Below, one piece after another: positions 1 through 7,483 of a DNA stretch of 7,822 nucleotides. Where the stretch lies: the NCBI GenBank assembly GCA_937899145.1, contig CALBPW010000015.1, forward strand, positions 1 through 7,822. Reading direction: 5' to 3'. Within the stretch, counting starts at the first letter, position 1. Each line of letters opens with the position of its first letter. The DNA is from an uncultured Bacteroidota bacterium (lineage in GTDB: Bacteria; Bacteroidota; Bacteroidia; Bacteroidales; SZUA-534). Under the pieces are notes generated by a model that saw only the letters and a list, made by a program, of their open reading frames with translations, made no database searches and had not been told where the DNA came from. Position numbers and translations under genes: made by a program.

Positions 1-1
1 T

Positions 2-268
2 AGAAGAATTGTGAATTCTCAAGTTCCTAAGTATTTACTTAATAAAAAAATAGTATCAATTGATGTTGCTTCATTAATTGCTGGTACAAAATATAGAGGA
101 GATTTTGAAGAAAAAGTAAAAAAAATAATAAATGAATTAATAGATAATGAAGATATTATTTTATTTATAGATGAAATTCATACATTAGTAGGTGCTGGTT
201 CTGCAGAAGGAGCAATAGATGCATCAAACATATTAAAACCATATCTTGCTAGAGGTAAAATAAAAATC
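2..268 (+). CDS. Fragment of ClpC/ClpB-type Hsp100 AAA+ ATPase (foreign 5' piece of a chimeric frame)
   Basis: This is an internal piece of the first nucleotide-binding domain of a ClpC/ClpB disaggregase, an ATP-driven unfoldase that threads proteins through a hexameric pore. The frame is open from base 2 (RRIV...), so the GTG at 11 is not a real start. Numbering from that GTG, one sees the pore-loop motif KYRG (27-30), the Walker B motif IILFIDE (49-55) and the family stretch [10 protein letters not shown] (61-70) followed by ASNILKP and ARG. The Walker A motif would lie just upstream. The expected continuation (IGATT, sensor 1 and the rest of the protein of about 800 residues) is missing, because the frame switches to a kinase domain after GKIKI. 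GC is about 25% over bases 1-240, against 45-50% in samples further on. [13 protein letters not shown] resembles Firmicutes-type ClpC. The family call is secure. Its membership of this genome is doubtful, and I infer an assembly or library chimera. Confidence 0.85.
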
Positions 269-430
269 ACGTCCAAGTCGGATTCAAAAATTTTGTCTAT
301 AACAATTTCCGACAATGGAAATACCATACCTAAAGAAAAGCAGTCTGAAATATTCAATCAAGGATTTACCACTAAAAAAACCGGCTCAGGAATCGGATTA
401 TATCTCTGTAAGAAAAATATTGAAGCTCAA
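254..430 (+). CDS. Fragment of a sensor histidine kinase HATPase_c domain (middle piece of a chimeric frame)
   Basis: This short piece matches the ATP-binding catalytic domain of a two-component histidine kinase. Numbered from the GTG at 11, it shows a strand followed by the G1 box (ISDNG, 99-103; the usual second glycine of DxGxG is not kept), an F-box-like stretch ([10 protein letters not shown], 114-123) and the G2 box GSGIGLYL (125-132), then KKNIEAQ, the usual helix after G2. There is no N box, no phosphoacceptor histidine and no sensor region upstream, because Hsp100 sequence takes their place. Downstream the domain's last strand is replaced by exporter sequence. GC is about one third, between that of the two flanking pieces. 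It cannot be a working kinase as it stands. It is best explained as a fragment of another gene or genome joined in frame. The 5' edge is uncertain within 254-268 and the 3' edge within about 420-440. Confidence 0.8.
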
Positions 431-2458
431 ATGGCTGAAAATCTTGAGCTTATAATGTCGGGCGATGAGTTGGCATACAACTATTTTGTTCCATACGACC
501 CTGTCGGTTTCCGAAAATTGGCAATGAACCTGAACGATGCCGCAAAAACTGAAAATGTAAAAGCGGAAAATAATAGTTATATAATTGTCAATCAGCATCT
601 TGTAACAGCTGATAGCACTGTCGCCATTGTCTTTTTATCGCCAAATTTTGTGGCATTCGATTCAAAGACAGGTACGCGCCTTGCAAATAAAATTGAATCG
701 CAGATTGCAGCACTTGAGCAGTCGTATCCGGGCGTTGATGTGCTTTTCCATGGCGCACCAATACAGAGCGTGTTCAATTCGCGCCAAATAAAAGCCGACT
801 TGCTGCTGACAATGGGCTTGTCGCTGATACTGATTTGTGTAGTGCTGCTGCTTTGCATGCGCAACAAATCGACATTGCCAATGCTTATTGCGCCAATTGT
901 TTATGGATCTTTCTTCTCTTTAACATGTATGTATCTGATACAAGGCAAAATGTCGTTGATGGCGCTTGGCATTGGCGCCATTGTGCTTGGCGTTGCGTTG
1001 AGTTATTGTTTGCACGTAATCACTCATTATAAGTATGTTAGCGACCCTGAGCAAGTGTTGCGGGAGCAAACGCGCCCCGTGCTGCTTGGCACCATAACAA
1101 CCATTGGCGCATTTGCAGGCTTGCTACTCACAAAATCGCCATTGTTGCGCGATTTTGGTATGTTCGCGTCGCTCGCAATGATTGGAACAACAGGCTTCTG
1201 CTTGTTATTTCTGCCACAATTTTTCCGTCCTGAGCGAAACAAAAAATCGAGTCACGCATTTGGCTTGATTGAGAAATTTAACCGAGTGCAATTCGAGAAT
1301 ACTCGCTGGTTTATAGCCGCAGTTGCTGTTGTTTTTGTGGCTTGCTTGGTGATGTCGCGCAGGGTTTCGTTCGATTCCGACCTTAAAAATATCGGCTATT
1401 TTGAACCAAAGGTAACAAAATCGATGCAGCAGTATACCGAAAAGACAAATGACGGATTTACAACTACTTACTATGCTGTTGCTTCGCATAATCTTGATAC
1501 CGCACTCATCTATAGCCAAACGCTTAGCCGCACGTGCGATTCGCTGCAAAAAGCGGGAGTAATACAAGGTTATAGCAAGTCGGCAAAACTGTTGTTGCCA
1601 TTTGCCGAGCAGCAAAAAAGAATCGATTTTTGGAACAGATTTTGGACAGATGAACGTAAAAACCGCGTTAAAACCGATATTGCGGAAGCGGGAGTGAAGG
1701 TTGGCATAAAAGCCGAAATGTTCCAGCCGTTTTTCGGTATGCTTGATGCCGATTACGAACCAACATCGGTCTATGAAGCCGAAGTGCTGCCTAACGGATT
1801 GGTATCGAGTATGATAGAGCAAGTCGGCGATGCTTATTTGGTGTTTACATCGGTTAAAGCGCCGGCTGAGAATGTAAAGCGCAACAACGATATTTTCACC
1901 GCCTTGCCACACACCGTGGTTGTCGACCCTTTCTACTACACAGGCAATATGGTTGAATTGCTGAACAAAGATTTTAATGTAGTGCTCGGAATTTCATCGC
2001 TGTTTGTGCTGATAGTGTTGTTGTTATCGTTCCGTAATATTTTGCTTGCCATTATCGCCTTTTTGCCAATGGGCATGAGTTGGTATATCACACTTGGCGT
2101 AATGGGCATTTTTAGTATGCAATTCAACCTGATAAACATCGTCATTTCGACATTCATTTTTGGTATTGGAGTTGATTACAGCATTTTTATTATGGACGGT
2201 CTTTTAGCGCGCGCCCGTGGCGACGAAAGCAATCTGCTGCTCTATCACAAAACAGCCATCGTTTTTTCTGCATTTGTGTTGATAGTTGGCATCGCCTCGC
2301 TGATTTTTGCCACACACCCGGCCATATCGTCAATCGGCTTTGCGACACTTGTTGGCATGACATCGACAGTGGTTATAGCCTATACAATTCAACCGTTTTT
2401 GTTTAACTTGCTGATTAAAACTAAATTGCGTAAGCGGGTGCTGAAAAATACTGATTAA
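431..2458 (+). CDS. MMPL/RND-family inner-membrane exporter, N-terminus missing
   Basis: This is the C-terminal four fifths of an RND-superfamily exporter of the MMPL type, inner-membrane proton-driven transporters thought to move lipids or hydrophobic products. Numbered from the GTG at 11, the exporter begins near residue 141 inside the first periplasmic domain (DPVGFRKL around 163-170). The first membrane bundle follows: segments near 264-283, 289-310, 314-336, 356-374, 380-404 and 432-447. A second periplasmic domain covers about 450-653. The second bundle covers about 655-802 and includes the RND-type motif [13 protein letters not shown] (718-730). The usual cytoplasmic start, first membrane helix and roughly 150-200 residues of the first periplasmic loop are absent, replaced by kinase sequence at the chimeric joint. 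Composition matches the downstream Bacteroidota genes, so this piece belongs with the rest of the window. Such exporters often sit in lipid or pigment gene clusters, but the upstream context here is lost. The substrate is unknown. Confidence 0.88.
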   Translation: MAENLELIMSGDELAYNYFVPYDPVGFRKLAMNLNDAAKTENVKAENNSYIIVNQHLVTADSTVAIVFLSPNFVAFDSKTGTRLANKIESQIAALEQSYPGVDVLFHGAPIQSVFNSRQIKADLLLTMGLSLILICVVLLLCMRNKSTLPMLIAPIVYGSFFSLTCMYLIQGKMSLMALGIGAIVLGVALSYCLHVITHYKYVSDPEQVLREQTRPVLLGTITTIGAFAGLLLTKSPLLRDFGMFASLAMIGTTGFCLLFLPQFFRPERNKKSSHAFGLIEKFNRVQFENTRWFIAAVAVVFVACLVMSRRVSFDSDLKNIGYFEPKVTKSMQQYTEKTNDGFTTTYYAVASHNLDTALIYSQTLSRTCDSLQKAGVIQGYSKSAKLLLPFAEQQKRIDFWNRFWTDERKNRVKTDIAEAGVKVGIKAEMFQPFFGMLDADYEPTSVYEAEVLPNGLVSSMIEQVGDAYLVFTSVKAPAENVKRNNDIFTALPHTVVVDPFYYTGNMVELLNKDFNVVLGISSLFVLIVLLLSFRNILLAIIAFLPMGMSWYITLGVMGIFSMQFNLINIVISTFIFGIGVDYSIFIMDGLLARARGDESNLLLYHKTAIVFSAFVLIVGIASLIFATHPAISSIGFATLVGMTSTVVIAYTIQPFLFNLLIKTKLRKRVLKNTD

Positions 2459-2529
2459 AGAATAGAACTTGCATTTTTTATAAAACAATTCATTGTGTTG
2501 TACGGAATTGAACCAATTATAATTTATAA

Positions 2530-4998
2530 ATGAAAAAAATATTGGCAGCTTCATTGTTAATGCTTTTGCACGTTGTGGTAATGGCGCAAAGCAAAGTAAC
2601 AATCAGCGGATACGTAACCGATGTCAAATCGGCAGAAACAATTATTGGTGCAACTATTTACGATGTGGTTACACGGCATGGTACGGCATCTAATGTCTTC
2701 GGCTTTTATTCCATTACGCTTAATGCGGGCGAGCATACATTACAATTTTCGTATGTTGGATGTCAGACGAAGCGGATAAGTTTATCGCTGAAAAATGATA
2801 CTGTCATAAATGTGCAACTATCGGCGAATGTTGAACTTGCCGAGGTCGTTGTTGAAGCGAAAAGTCGTGAAGTGGGTATTGAATCGGCTAAAATGGGCAG
2901 CATTGATATTCCTGTAAAACTTATTGAGCATACGCCGTCGTTGCTTGGCGAAACTGATGTGTTACGCACAATACAGATGACACCCGGTGTGCAGCAAGGT
3001 GTTGGCGGAGCCTCGTCGCTGTATGTGCGCGGTGGCAATGGTGATGAAAATTTAGTGCTGCTCGATGGTGCGCCAGTTTATAAGATTGACCATTTGTTCG
3101 GATTTTTTTCCGTCTTTACGCCCGATGCTGTAAAAAAGGTAACTTTCTACAAATCATCATTTCCGGCGCGTTACAATGGACGGACATCATCGGTTATTGA
3201 TGTGCGAACAAAAGATGGCGATATGAATGAGTATCATGGCAGCGCTTCAATTGGTTTGCTGACCTCGCGGTTCAACTTTGAAGGACCGATAGCAAAGGGA
3301 AAAACATCGTTCTGCCTATCAGGGCGCACAACCTACATTTCGGCTCTAACAAAGCCATTTATGAAAGATTACGAATTTTCATATTGGTTTTACGATGTCA
3401 ATCTGAAACTGAATCACAAATTTTCTGACCACGATAGGCTTTATTTTGCGCTTTATAACGGGCTCGATAAAATGAAAAGCGATGACACCGATGACGAATT
3501 CGGCACGCACAGTGTTGAAATCGGAAACGATGTGGAGTCCCGAAACTATGTTTCGGCGCCCATCACCAATAATTATGGCGGAATGCTTAAATGGCGAAAT
3601 TTTATTCCATCAATAAGATGGAATCATATTTTCTCGTCGCGGCTATTTGCCAATACAACAGTCAATTACAATCATTATAAGATGGCAATGTCGTCGTACG
3701 ATGATTATAATTGGCGTTACGATACGCTTCGCGGTTTTGAATATAATTCGGCTGAATATAATTCGGAAATTGAAGACTATGGCGCAATTGTCGATTTTGA
3801 CTATTTGCCACTGCCGGCGCATACTATCAAATTCGGAGGCAATTATACTTATCATAATTTTGTTCCCGAAACTGCAAATTCAGTATATAAAACCGAAAGT
3901 GGCGACGATATTCCGACCGACACTTCTGCCGTAGTGCGTAGCACAACAATCTATGCCAACGAGGTGTCGTTTTATGTCGACGATGATTGGAAACTTGCCG
4001 ATAACTTGAACATTAATGTTGGAGTAGCATACACTTTGTTTGCTTTGAAAAGCAAGAAGTATCATAACTTTAATCCGCGCTTGTCGGTAAAATATATGCT
4101 GTTGGATTTTTTAACAATAAAAGCATCGTATTCGCGAATGAGCCAATGTGTGCATTTGCTAACATCGTCGCCAATAGCATTGCCAACTGACCTTTGGGTG
4201 CCAATTACTGATGAAATTAAACCGGAAGTTGCCAATCAGTATGGTCTGGGACTCTATTTAACAAAATGGCAAGGTTGGGAAGTGTCGGTTGAGGGATATT
4301 ACAAAAAACTCAGCAATGTGCTTGAATACAAGGATGGAATGAGTTTTATGGGCTTTTCAGGCTCGTGGACAAGCCTTGTGGCACCAGGCGAAGGCGAGTC
4401 GCGCGGCATTGAGTTTATGATACAAAAAAACGAAGGACGATTGACCGGAATGCTGTCGTACACGCTGTCAAAAACCGACCGGAAATTTTCGCGCGGCTCC
4501 GGCGTTAACGATGGTCGCCGTTTTCCATTTGCTTACGACCGCCGCCATAATCTTAATATTGTGGCTAACTATCAGTTAACCAATAATATAGAACTTGATG
4601 CGACTTGGACGTTTCATAGTGGTGCGTGTGCCACAATAACAAATGCCAAGCAACAAATTATTGAGCCGGATGTGATGTTTGGCAATCCTCAATATTCTAA
4701 TTATGCGGCCGAACAACCTATATATACCGAAAAATCAGCTGAATACGTGCCTGAGAGAAATAATTATCGGTTACCATGTTCGCATGTTCTTTGCATGGGT
4801 ATCAATTTTCATAAGCAAAAAAAACGCTATGAGCGTATTTTCAACCTATCGGTTTATAACCTCTATAATGCTATGAATCCGTCACTTATCTATTATAAGC
4901 ACTACGATGCCGATGGTAACGAACTCGACAAGCCAAAATTGACAAAAATTACAATTTTGCCAATAATTCCTTCATTTACACTAACTTATAAATTTTGA
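2530..4998 (+). CDS. TonB-dependent outer-membrane receptor with N-terminal carboxypeptidase-regulatory-like domain
   Basis: This encodes a complete receptor of 822 residues, a 22-strand-barrel type transporter that imports an unknown ligand across the outer membrane using TonB-ExbBD energy. A signal peptide covers residues 1 to about 19 (MKKILAASLL..., cleavage before Q20). A CarboxypepD_reg-like domain follows at about 23-98 (ISGYVTD, IIGATI, FGFYSITL, LQFSYVG). A TonB-box-like AEVVVEA lies at 104-110. The plug covers about 120-230 (DVLRTIQMTPGVQ, SLYVRGGNGDENLVLLDGAPVY, and the end SSVIDVRTKDG). The barrel runs to the C-terminal aromatic residue (TLTYKF), as expected for insertion by the BAM machinery. 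The start fits because the signal peptide begins there and the upstream bases are AT-rich without a Shine-Dalgarno sequence, usual in Bacteroidota. The stop overlaps the start of the next gene, so the two are probably co-translated. It is not a SusC sensu stricto, since no SusD partner follows. Residues around 405-414 carry a small exact tandem duplication. Confidence 0.93.
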   Translation: MKKILAASLLMLLHVVVMAQSKVTISGYVTDVKSAETIIGATIYDVVTRHGTASNVFGFYSITLNAGEHTLQFSYVGCQTKRISLSLKNDTVINVQLSANVELAEVVVEAKSREVGIESAKMGSIDIPVKLIEHTPSLLGETDVLRTIQMTPGVQQGVGGASSLYVRGGNGDENLVLLDGAPVYKIDHLFGFFSVFTPDAVKKVTFYKSSFPARYNGRTSSVIDVRTKDGDMNEYHGSASIGLLTSRFNFEGPIAKGKTSFCLSGRTTYISALTKPFMKDYEFSYWFYDVNLKLNHKFSDHDRLYFALYNGLDKMKSDDTDDEFGTHSVEIGNDVESRNYVSAPITNNYGGMLKWRNFIPSIRWNHIFSSRLFANTTVNYNHYKMAMSSYDDYNWRYDTLRGFEYNSAEYNSEIEDYGAIVDFDYLPLPAHTIKFGGNYTYHNFVPETANSVYKTESGDDIPTDTSAVVRSTTIYANEVSFYVDDDWKLADNLNINVGVAYTLFALKSKKYHNFNPRLSVKYMLLDFLTIKASYSRMSQCVHLLTSSPIALPTDLWVPITDEIKPEVANQYGLGLYLTKWQGWEVSVEGYYKKLSNVLEYKDGMSFMGFSGSWTSLVAPGEGESRGIEFMIQKNEGRLTGMLSYTLSKTDRKFSRGSGVNDGRRFPFAYDRRHNLNIVANYQLTNNIELDATWTFHSGACATITNAKQQIIEPDVMFGNPQYSNYAAEQPIYTEKSAEYVPERNNYRLPCSHVLCMGINFHKQKKRYERIFNLSVYNLYNAMNPSLIYYKHYDADGNELDKPKLTKITILPIIPSFTLTYKF

Positions 4999-6326
4999 TG
5001 GTGATGAAAAAAATAATATACATAATATTGATTTTAGTTTTTTGCACCTCTTGCGAAAACGATTTGAAGCCCGATTTTAGCGATATGCAAGGCGTGCTCA
5101 CTATTAACGCCTACTTGTACACCAATCAGGATACAAATTTTGTTTTTGTTTCGCGTACTTCAAATACCAATCCGCAATATGTTGATAATGCGATAGTTGA
5201 AATGCGTGTAAATGGAGAATTGCAGCAAACGGTTACTGATATTTTTAAAACAGAAGAGCGTTATGTCGAGGTTGTTGACGAATGGTCAGAAAGGCATTGG
5301 ACGGAGCCGTCGTGCTCATTTAATGGAGTTTATATGCTTACGCAAAAGTTTGCAGAAAACGATGTTGTCCGCATCGATGTCTATGCTGATAATCAGCACG
5401 CTTGGGCTGAGTCAGTAGCTCCACAAAAAATTGAAAATGCCAAGGCGGAATGTGCGCTTGCCAATCACTCTATCGGCAAATATTCCGATTGGAAATTTGC
5501 TGATTTTTCTATCAATCAGCCCGATGTGTCGCCAAAAACAGATTATTACAGAATAGCCGTTTTGCTTGATTATAAGAGTGATAGATATATGTGGCAACAA
5601 TATGGATTGGATTTCTCAAAAAACGAACAAAGCTCCGTCGATAGTCTTTGTCAAGTTTTAAAAGCTAAATATGCCGATGTTGTTGTTGTTGAAAACGACG
5701 ATTGTTTGCGGATTTTTTGTTTAGAGAAATTTATTGATTATAAGAATGTTAATGTGTCTTCTGACTTTTTTTATAATGGAGACGCAATACTGTCGGAAGG
5801 CGAAACACCAACATCGGCCAACGAAAGTGGCGATGAAACTTCAGACACTGACATTGTGCTTGGAAGTGTGAAAAATATCAACAAAGTTTATTCAGATCAT
5901 TTATTTAGCAATAAAACTGCAAATATTCACATTTCGGTACCGACTCCGTTTTATAATAATTTGAATAACAGTGAAATAATTGAAAGTGTAAATTATCTTC
6001 CGGAGGACGAACTTTTGCGTTCGGGCAGCAAATACAACCTGTCGGCTCAACTTGTTTTGCAAAGTATCACATCAGACCAGTTTTTCTATTTGAAAGCGTT
6101 AAATGCTGTAGCATCAGATGCGTACGAGGATATGAGTGAATTGTCAGGCTCACTAAAAATCCCATCAAATGTGACTGGCGGTTGCGGAAATATCAATATC
6201 ACAACTAATACTGTGTTCGATTTCTGCATTTTAGAGGATTTTGAACAGCAAAAAACAATTTCCAAAGGCTGCTATTATGATAATGATTATTATGACGGCG
6301 GTGATGACGATGTGATTTATTATTAA
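4998..6326 (+). CDS. DUF4249-like outer-membrane lipoprotein, partner of the upstream receptor
   Basis: This is a predicted lipoprotein of 442 residues. I prefer ATG 4998, whose A is the last base of the receptor stop (TGATG). ATG 5004 (MKKIIYIIL...) is equally possible, and TTG 4995 is less likely. A hydrophobic signal ends in the lipobox-like FCTSC, giving a lipidated Cys19 followed by acidic E-N-D. Acidic residues after the cysteine are associated with surface display in Bacteroidota. The opening strands (GVLTINAYLY..FVFVSRT....VDNAIVEMRVNG) and the late part (DHLFSNKTANIHISV, LSAQLVLQSITSDQFFYLKALNAV, LKIPSNVTGGCGNIN) resemble the DUF4249 family, whose genes commonly follow a TonB receptor. 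The family's biochemical role is unknown, and a substrate-binding or receptor-cap role is inference. Unusual traits are a Ser/Glu/Thr/Asp-rich stretch near residues 262-287, about a dozen cysteines, and a Tyr/Asp-rich tail. Confidence 0.78.
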   Translation: MVMKKIIYIILILVFCTSCENDLKPDFSDMQGVLTINAYLYTNQDTNFVFVSRTSNTNPQYVDNAIVEMRVNGELQQTVTDIFKTEERYVEVVDEWSERHWTEPSCSFNGVYMLTQKFAENDVVRIDVYADNQHAWAESVAPQKIENAKAECALANHSIGKYSDWKFADFSINQPDVSPKTDYYRIAVLLDYKSDRYMWQQYGLDFSKNEQSSVDSLCQVLKAKYADVVVVENDDCLRIFCLEKFIDYKNVNVSSDFFYNGDAILSEGETPTSANESGDETSDTDIVLGSVKNINKVYSDHLFSNKTANIHISVPTPFYNNLNNSEIIESVNYLPEDELLRSGSKYNLSAQLVLQSITSDQFFYLKALNAVASDAYEDMSELSGSLKIPSNVTGGCGNINITTNTVFDFCILEDFEQQKTISKGCYYDNDYYDGGDDDVIYY

Positions 6327-6386
6327 ATGGTTGATTTGTAGTGTTTTGTGTTTCCGCCATTGCGCCTTGTTATTTATATTCTGCAT

Positions 6387-6414
6387 TTTACTCTTTACAC
6401 CCTACACTTTACAC
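6387..6414 (+). repeat. Degenerate heptanucleotide tandem repeat upstream of tatA (TTTACAC type)
   Basis: Four adjacent 7-base units can be read without gaps: TTTACTC (6387-6393), TTTACAC (6394-6400), CCTACAC (6401-6407) and TTTACAC (6408-6414). A weaker TTTCCAA follows. The first 15 bases (6387-6401) are the exact reverse complement of 7412-7426, at the end of tatC. The last unit overlaps the likely -33 region of the tatA promoter. Confidence 0.7.
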
Positions 6415-6437
6415 TTTCCAATAAAAAACTATCTTTG
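6408..6437 (+). promoter_or_regulatory. Candidate Bacteroidota-type promoter for tatAC
   Basis: TATCTTTG at 6430-6437 fits the Bacteroidota -7 consensus TAnnTTTG exactly. An upstream TTTA at 6408-6411 is one base from the -33 consensus TTTG, with an 18-base spacer, close to the usual 19 or so. Transcription would begin near 6443-6445, leaving a leader of about ten bases before the tatA ATG at 6455. Both elements are read from the sequence. Their activity is inference. Confidence 0.6.
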
Positions 6438-6454
6438 ACCAAAAATCGAATAAA

Positions 6455-6655
6455 ATGAAAACTATACTTTTTCTTGGTGGATTGGGCGTTCCGGAAATCG
6501 TGGTTATCGCTTTAGTAGTGCTACTGCTGTTTGGAGGAAAAAAAATTCCGGAATTGATGCGGGGTTTAGGCAAAGGCGTTCGCAGTTTTAAAGATGGCAT
6601 GAACGACAATACTGACAAACAAGAATCGGAGAATGCCGACAAAACCGACAAATAA
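6455..6655 (+). CDS. tatA: Sec-independent protein translocase subunit TatA (TatA/E family)
   Basis: This is a complete small membrane protein of 66 residues, the pore-forming or membrane-thinning subunit of the twin-arginine translocase, which exports folded proteins bearing RR signal peptides. It has a short periplasmic N-terminus with the family's Pro-Glu (P13-E14), one membrane helix (about 15-26), the FGG hinge (26-28), KKIPEL (29-34) and an amphipathic helix ([15 protein letters not shown], 35-49). A hydrophilic tail rich in Asp, Glu, Asn and Lys follows. The start at 6455 is in an AT-rich context (AATAAA before ATG) with no Shine-Dalgarno sequence, and a promoter candidate lies just upstream. 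The last 23 bases overlap tatC in another frame, so the two are translationally linked. No tatB is present. In such minimal systems one TatA protein serves both roles. Confidence 0.95.
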   Translation: MKTILFLGGLGVPEIVVIALVVLLLFGGKKIPELMRGLGKGVRSFKDGMNDNTDKQESENADKTDK

Positions 6656-7418
6656 TCAGCCGCTTACCTTTTGGGAACATTTAGACGAACTGCGTGGCAG
6701 TATGATTCGTATTGTGCTGTCAATCATTGTGTTTGGTTTTGCCGCCTTTGGCTTCAAAACGCGGCTTTTCGATATTCTGCTTGCTCCAAAATATAACGAT
6801 TTTATCACCTATCGGCTTATTAATAAATTGATTGATACGCAAATAAGCGATTTTTCAGTCAACCTGATAAACACAGGTTTGGCGCAGCAATTTATGATAC
6901 ACCTGAAAGCCGCCTTTGCAGTTGGATTCCTTTGCGCATCGCCATACATATTATATGTGCTGTTCAAATTTGTATCGCCAGCCTTGTATGCCAACGAGCG
7001 TCGTACTTCGCTCCGTCTTGTTTCGGCAGGCTACCTGATGTTTTTACTTGGCGTCGCTCTGAATTACTTTTTGATTTTCCCGCTAACTTTCCGGTTTTTA
7101 GGAACTTACCAAGTCGCAGCCGAAATCCCAAACATGATAACGCTTGAATCGTACATGAGCACATTGCTGATGTTGAGTTTGATGATGGGAGTGATGTTTG
7201 AACTGCCAATCTTATCGTGGCTATTAGCGGCTTTGGGGCTGCTGAATGCCAGTTTTATGCGACAATACCGTAAGCATGCGATTGTTCTAATTCTAATAAT
7301 AGCCGCCGTTATTACACCAACTTCCGATGTTTTTACACTCTCAATTGTCTCATTACCAATATATTTGCTTTACGAGGCCAGCATCGGTATTGTTAAAAAG
7401 GCGGAGAGTAAGGTGTAA
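6633..7418 (+). CDS. tatC: Sec-independent protein translocase subunit TatC
   Basis: This is a complete polytopic membrane protein of 261 residues, the receptor of the twin-arginine translocase that binds RR signal peptides and assembles TatA. The expected features are HLDELR (16-21) before the first membrane helix, six hydrophobic segments, the first periplasmic loop ending in [10 protein letters not shown] (115-124; E122 matches the functionally important Glu of E. coli TatC), FELP with E190, and ITPTSDVFT (227-235). The loop between the first two helices (about 51-85) looks slightly long. ATG 6633 lies inside tatA, 23 bases before its end. No other ATG lies between it and the conserved FWEHLDELR motif, so this start is well supported. 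The C-terminal AESKV and the stop codon are written in a 7-base repeat array that continues past the gene. Confidence 0.96.
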   Translation: MPTKPTNNQPLTFWEHLDELRGSMIRIVLSIIVFGFAAFGFKTRLFDILLAPKYNDFITYRLINKLIDTQISDFSVNLINTGLAQQFMIHLKAAFAVGFLCASPYILYVLFKFVSPALYANERRTSLRLVSAGYLMFLLGVALNYFLIFPLTFRFLGTYQVAAEIPNMITLESYMSTLLMLSLMMGVMFELPILSWLLAALGLLNASFMRQYRKHAIVLILIIAAVITPTSDVFTLSIVSLPIYLLYEASIGIVKKAESKV

Positions 7419-7433
7419 AGAGTAAAGAACAGA
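7406..7433 (+). repeat. Degenerate heptanucleotide tandem repeat across the tatC stop codon (GTGTAAA type)
   Basis: Four 7-base units follow one another: GAGTAAG (7406-7412), GTGTAAA (7413-7419), GAGTAAA (7420-7426) and a diverged GAACAGA (7427-7433). This is the reverse-complement type of the array upstream of tatA. Bases 7412-7426 are an exact 15-base inverted copy of 6387-6401. The array supplies the last codons and the TAA stop (7416-7418) of tatC. Confidence 0.65.
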
Positions 7434-7444
7434 AAAGTCTGTTC
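7427..7444 (+). terminator. Hairpin after tatC, possible transcription end or mRNA stabiliser
   Basis: GAACAGA (7427-7433) and TCTGTTC (7438-7444) form a perfect 7-base-pair stem with an AAAG loop, starting nine bases after the tatC stop. No T-run follows, so it is not a textbook intrinsic terminator. A second weaker stem (CAGTA/TGCTG, 7444-7459, using a G-U pair) follows directly. Confidence 0.35.
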
Positions 7445-7448
7445 AGTA

Positions 7449-7483
7449 GCCGGTTGCTGACAGCTGAAAGCCAACAGCCGGTT
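7449..7483 (+). repeat. GC-rich heptanucleotide-periodic repeat array between tatC and panB
   Basis: Five contiguous 7-base units, each starting GC, can be read: GCCGGTT (7449-7455), GCTGACA (7456-7462), GCTGAAA (7463-7469), GCCAACA (7470-7476) and GCCGGTT (7477-7483). As a result the 10-mer AGCCGGTTGC occurs twice, at 7448-7457 and 7476-7485, exactly four periods (28 bases) apart. Although a reading frame from 7454 runs through it into panB, it looks noncoding. Confidence 0.6.

Noticed and set aside
1205..1912. A 235-residue open frame on the - strand
   Set aside because: It lies wholly antisense to the well-supported MMPL exporter, has no recognisable domain, and arises from the codon bias of the + strand gene.
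2..2458. A novel Hsp100-histidine kinase-MMPL fusion protein
   Set aside because: All three domains are incomplete, base composition changes at each joint, the first joint has microhomology, and the contig carries untrimmed adapter at its other end. A chimera explains all of this more simply.
2486..2523. Operator or promoter before the TonB receptor (CAATTC/GAATTG inverted repeat, TATAAT at 2518)
   Set aside because: The stem is only six bases with a 13-base spacer in AT-rich DNA, TATAAT lies seven bases from the ATG, and I find no TAnnTTTG match. Regulation of the receptor cannot be read here.
6387..7426. tatAC as a mobile cassette between transposon-like inverted repeats
   Set aside because: The repeats are low-complexity heptamers, there is no transposase and no target-site duplication that I can see, and tatA-tatC is an ordinary chromosomal pair of this phylum.
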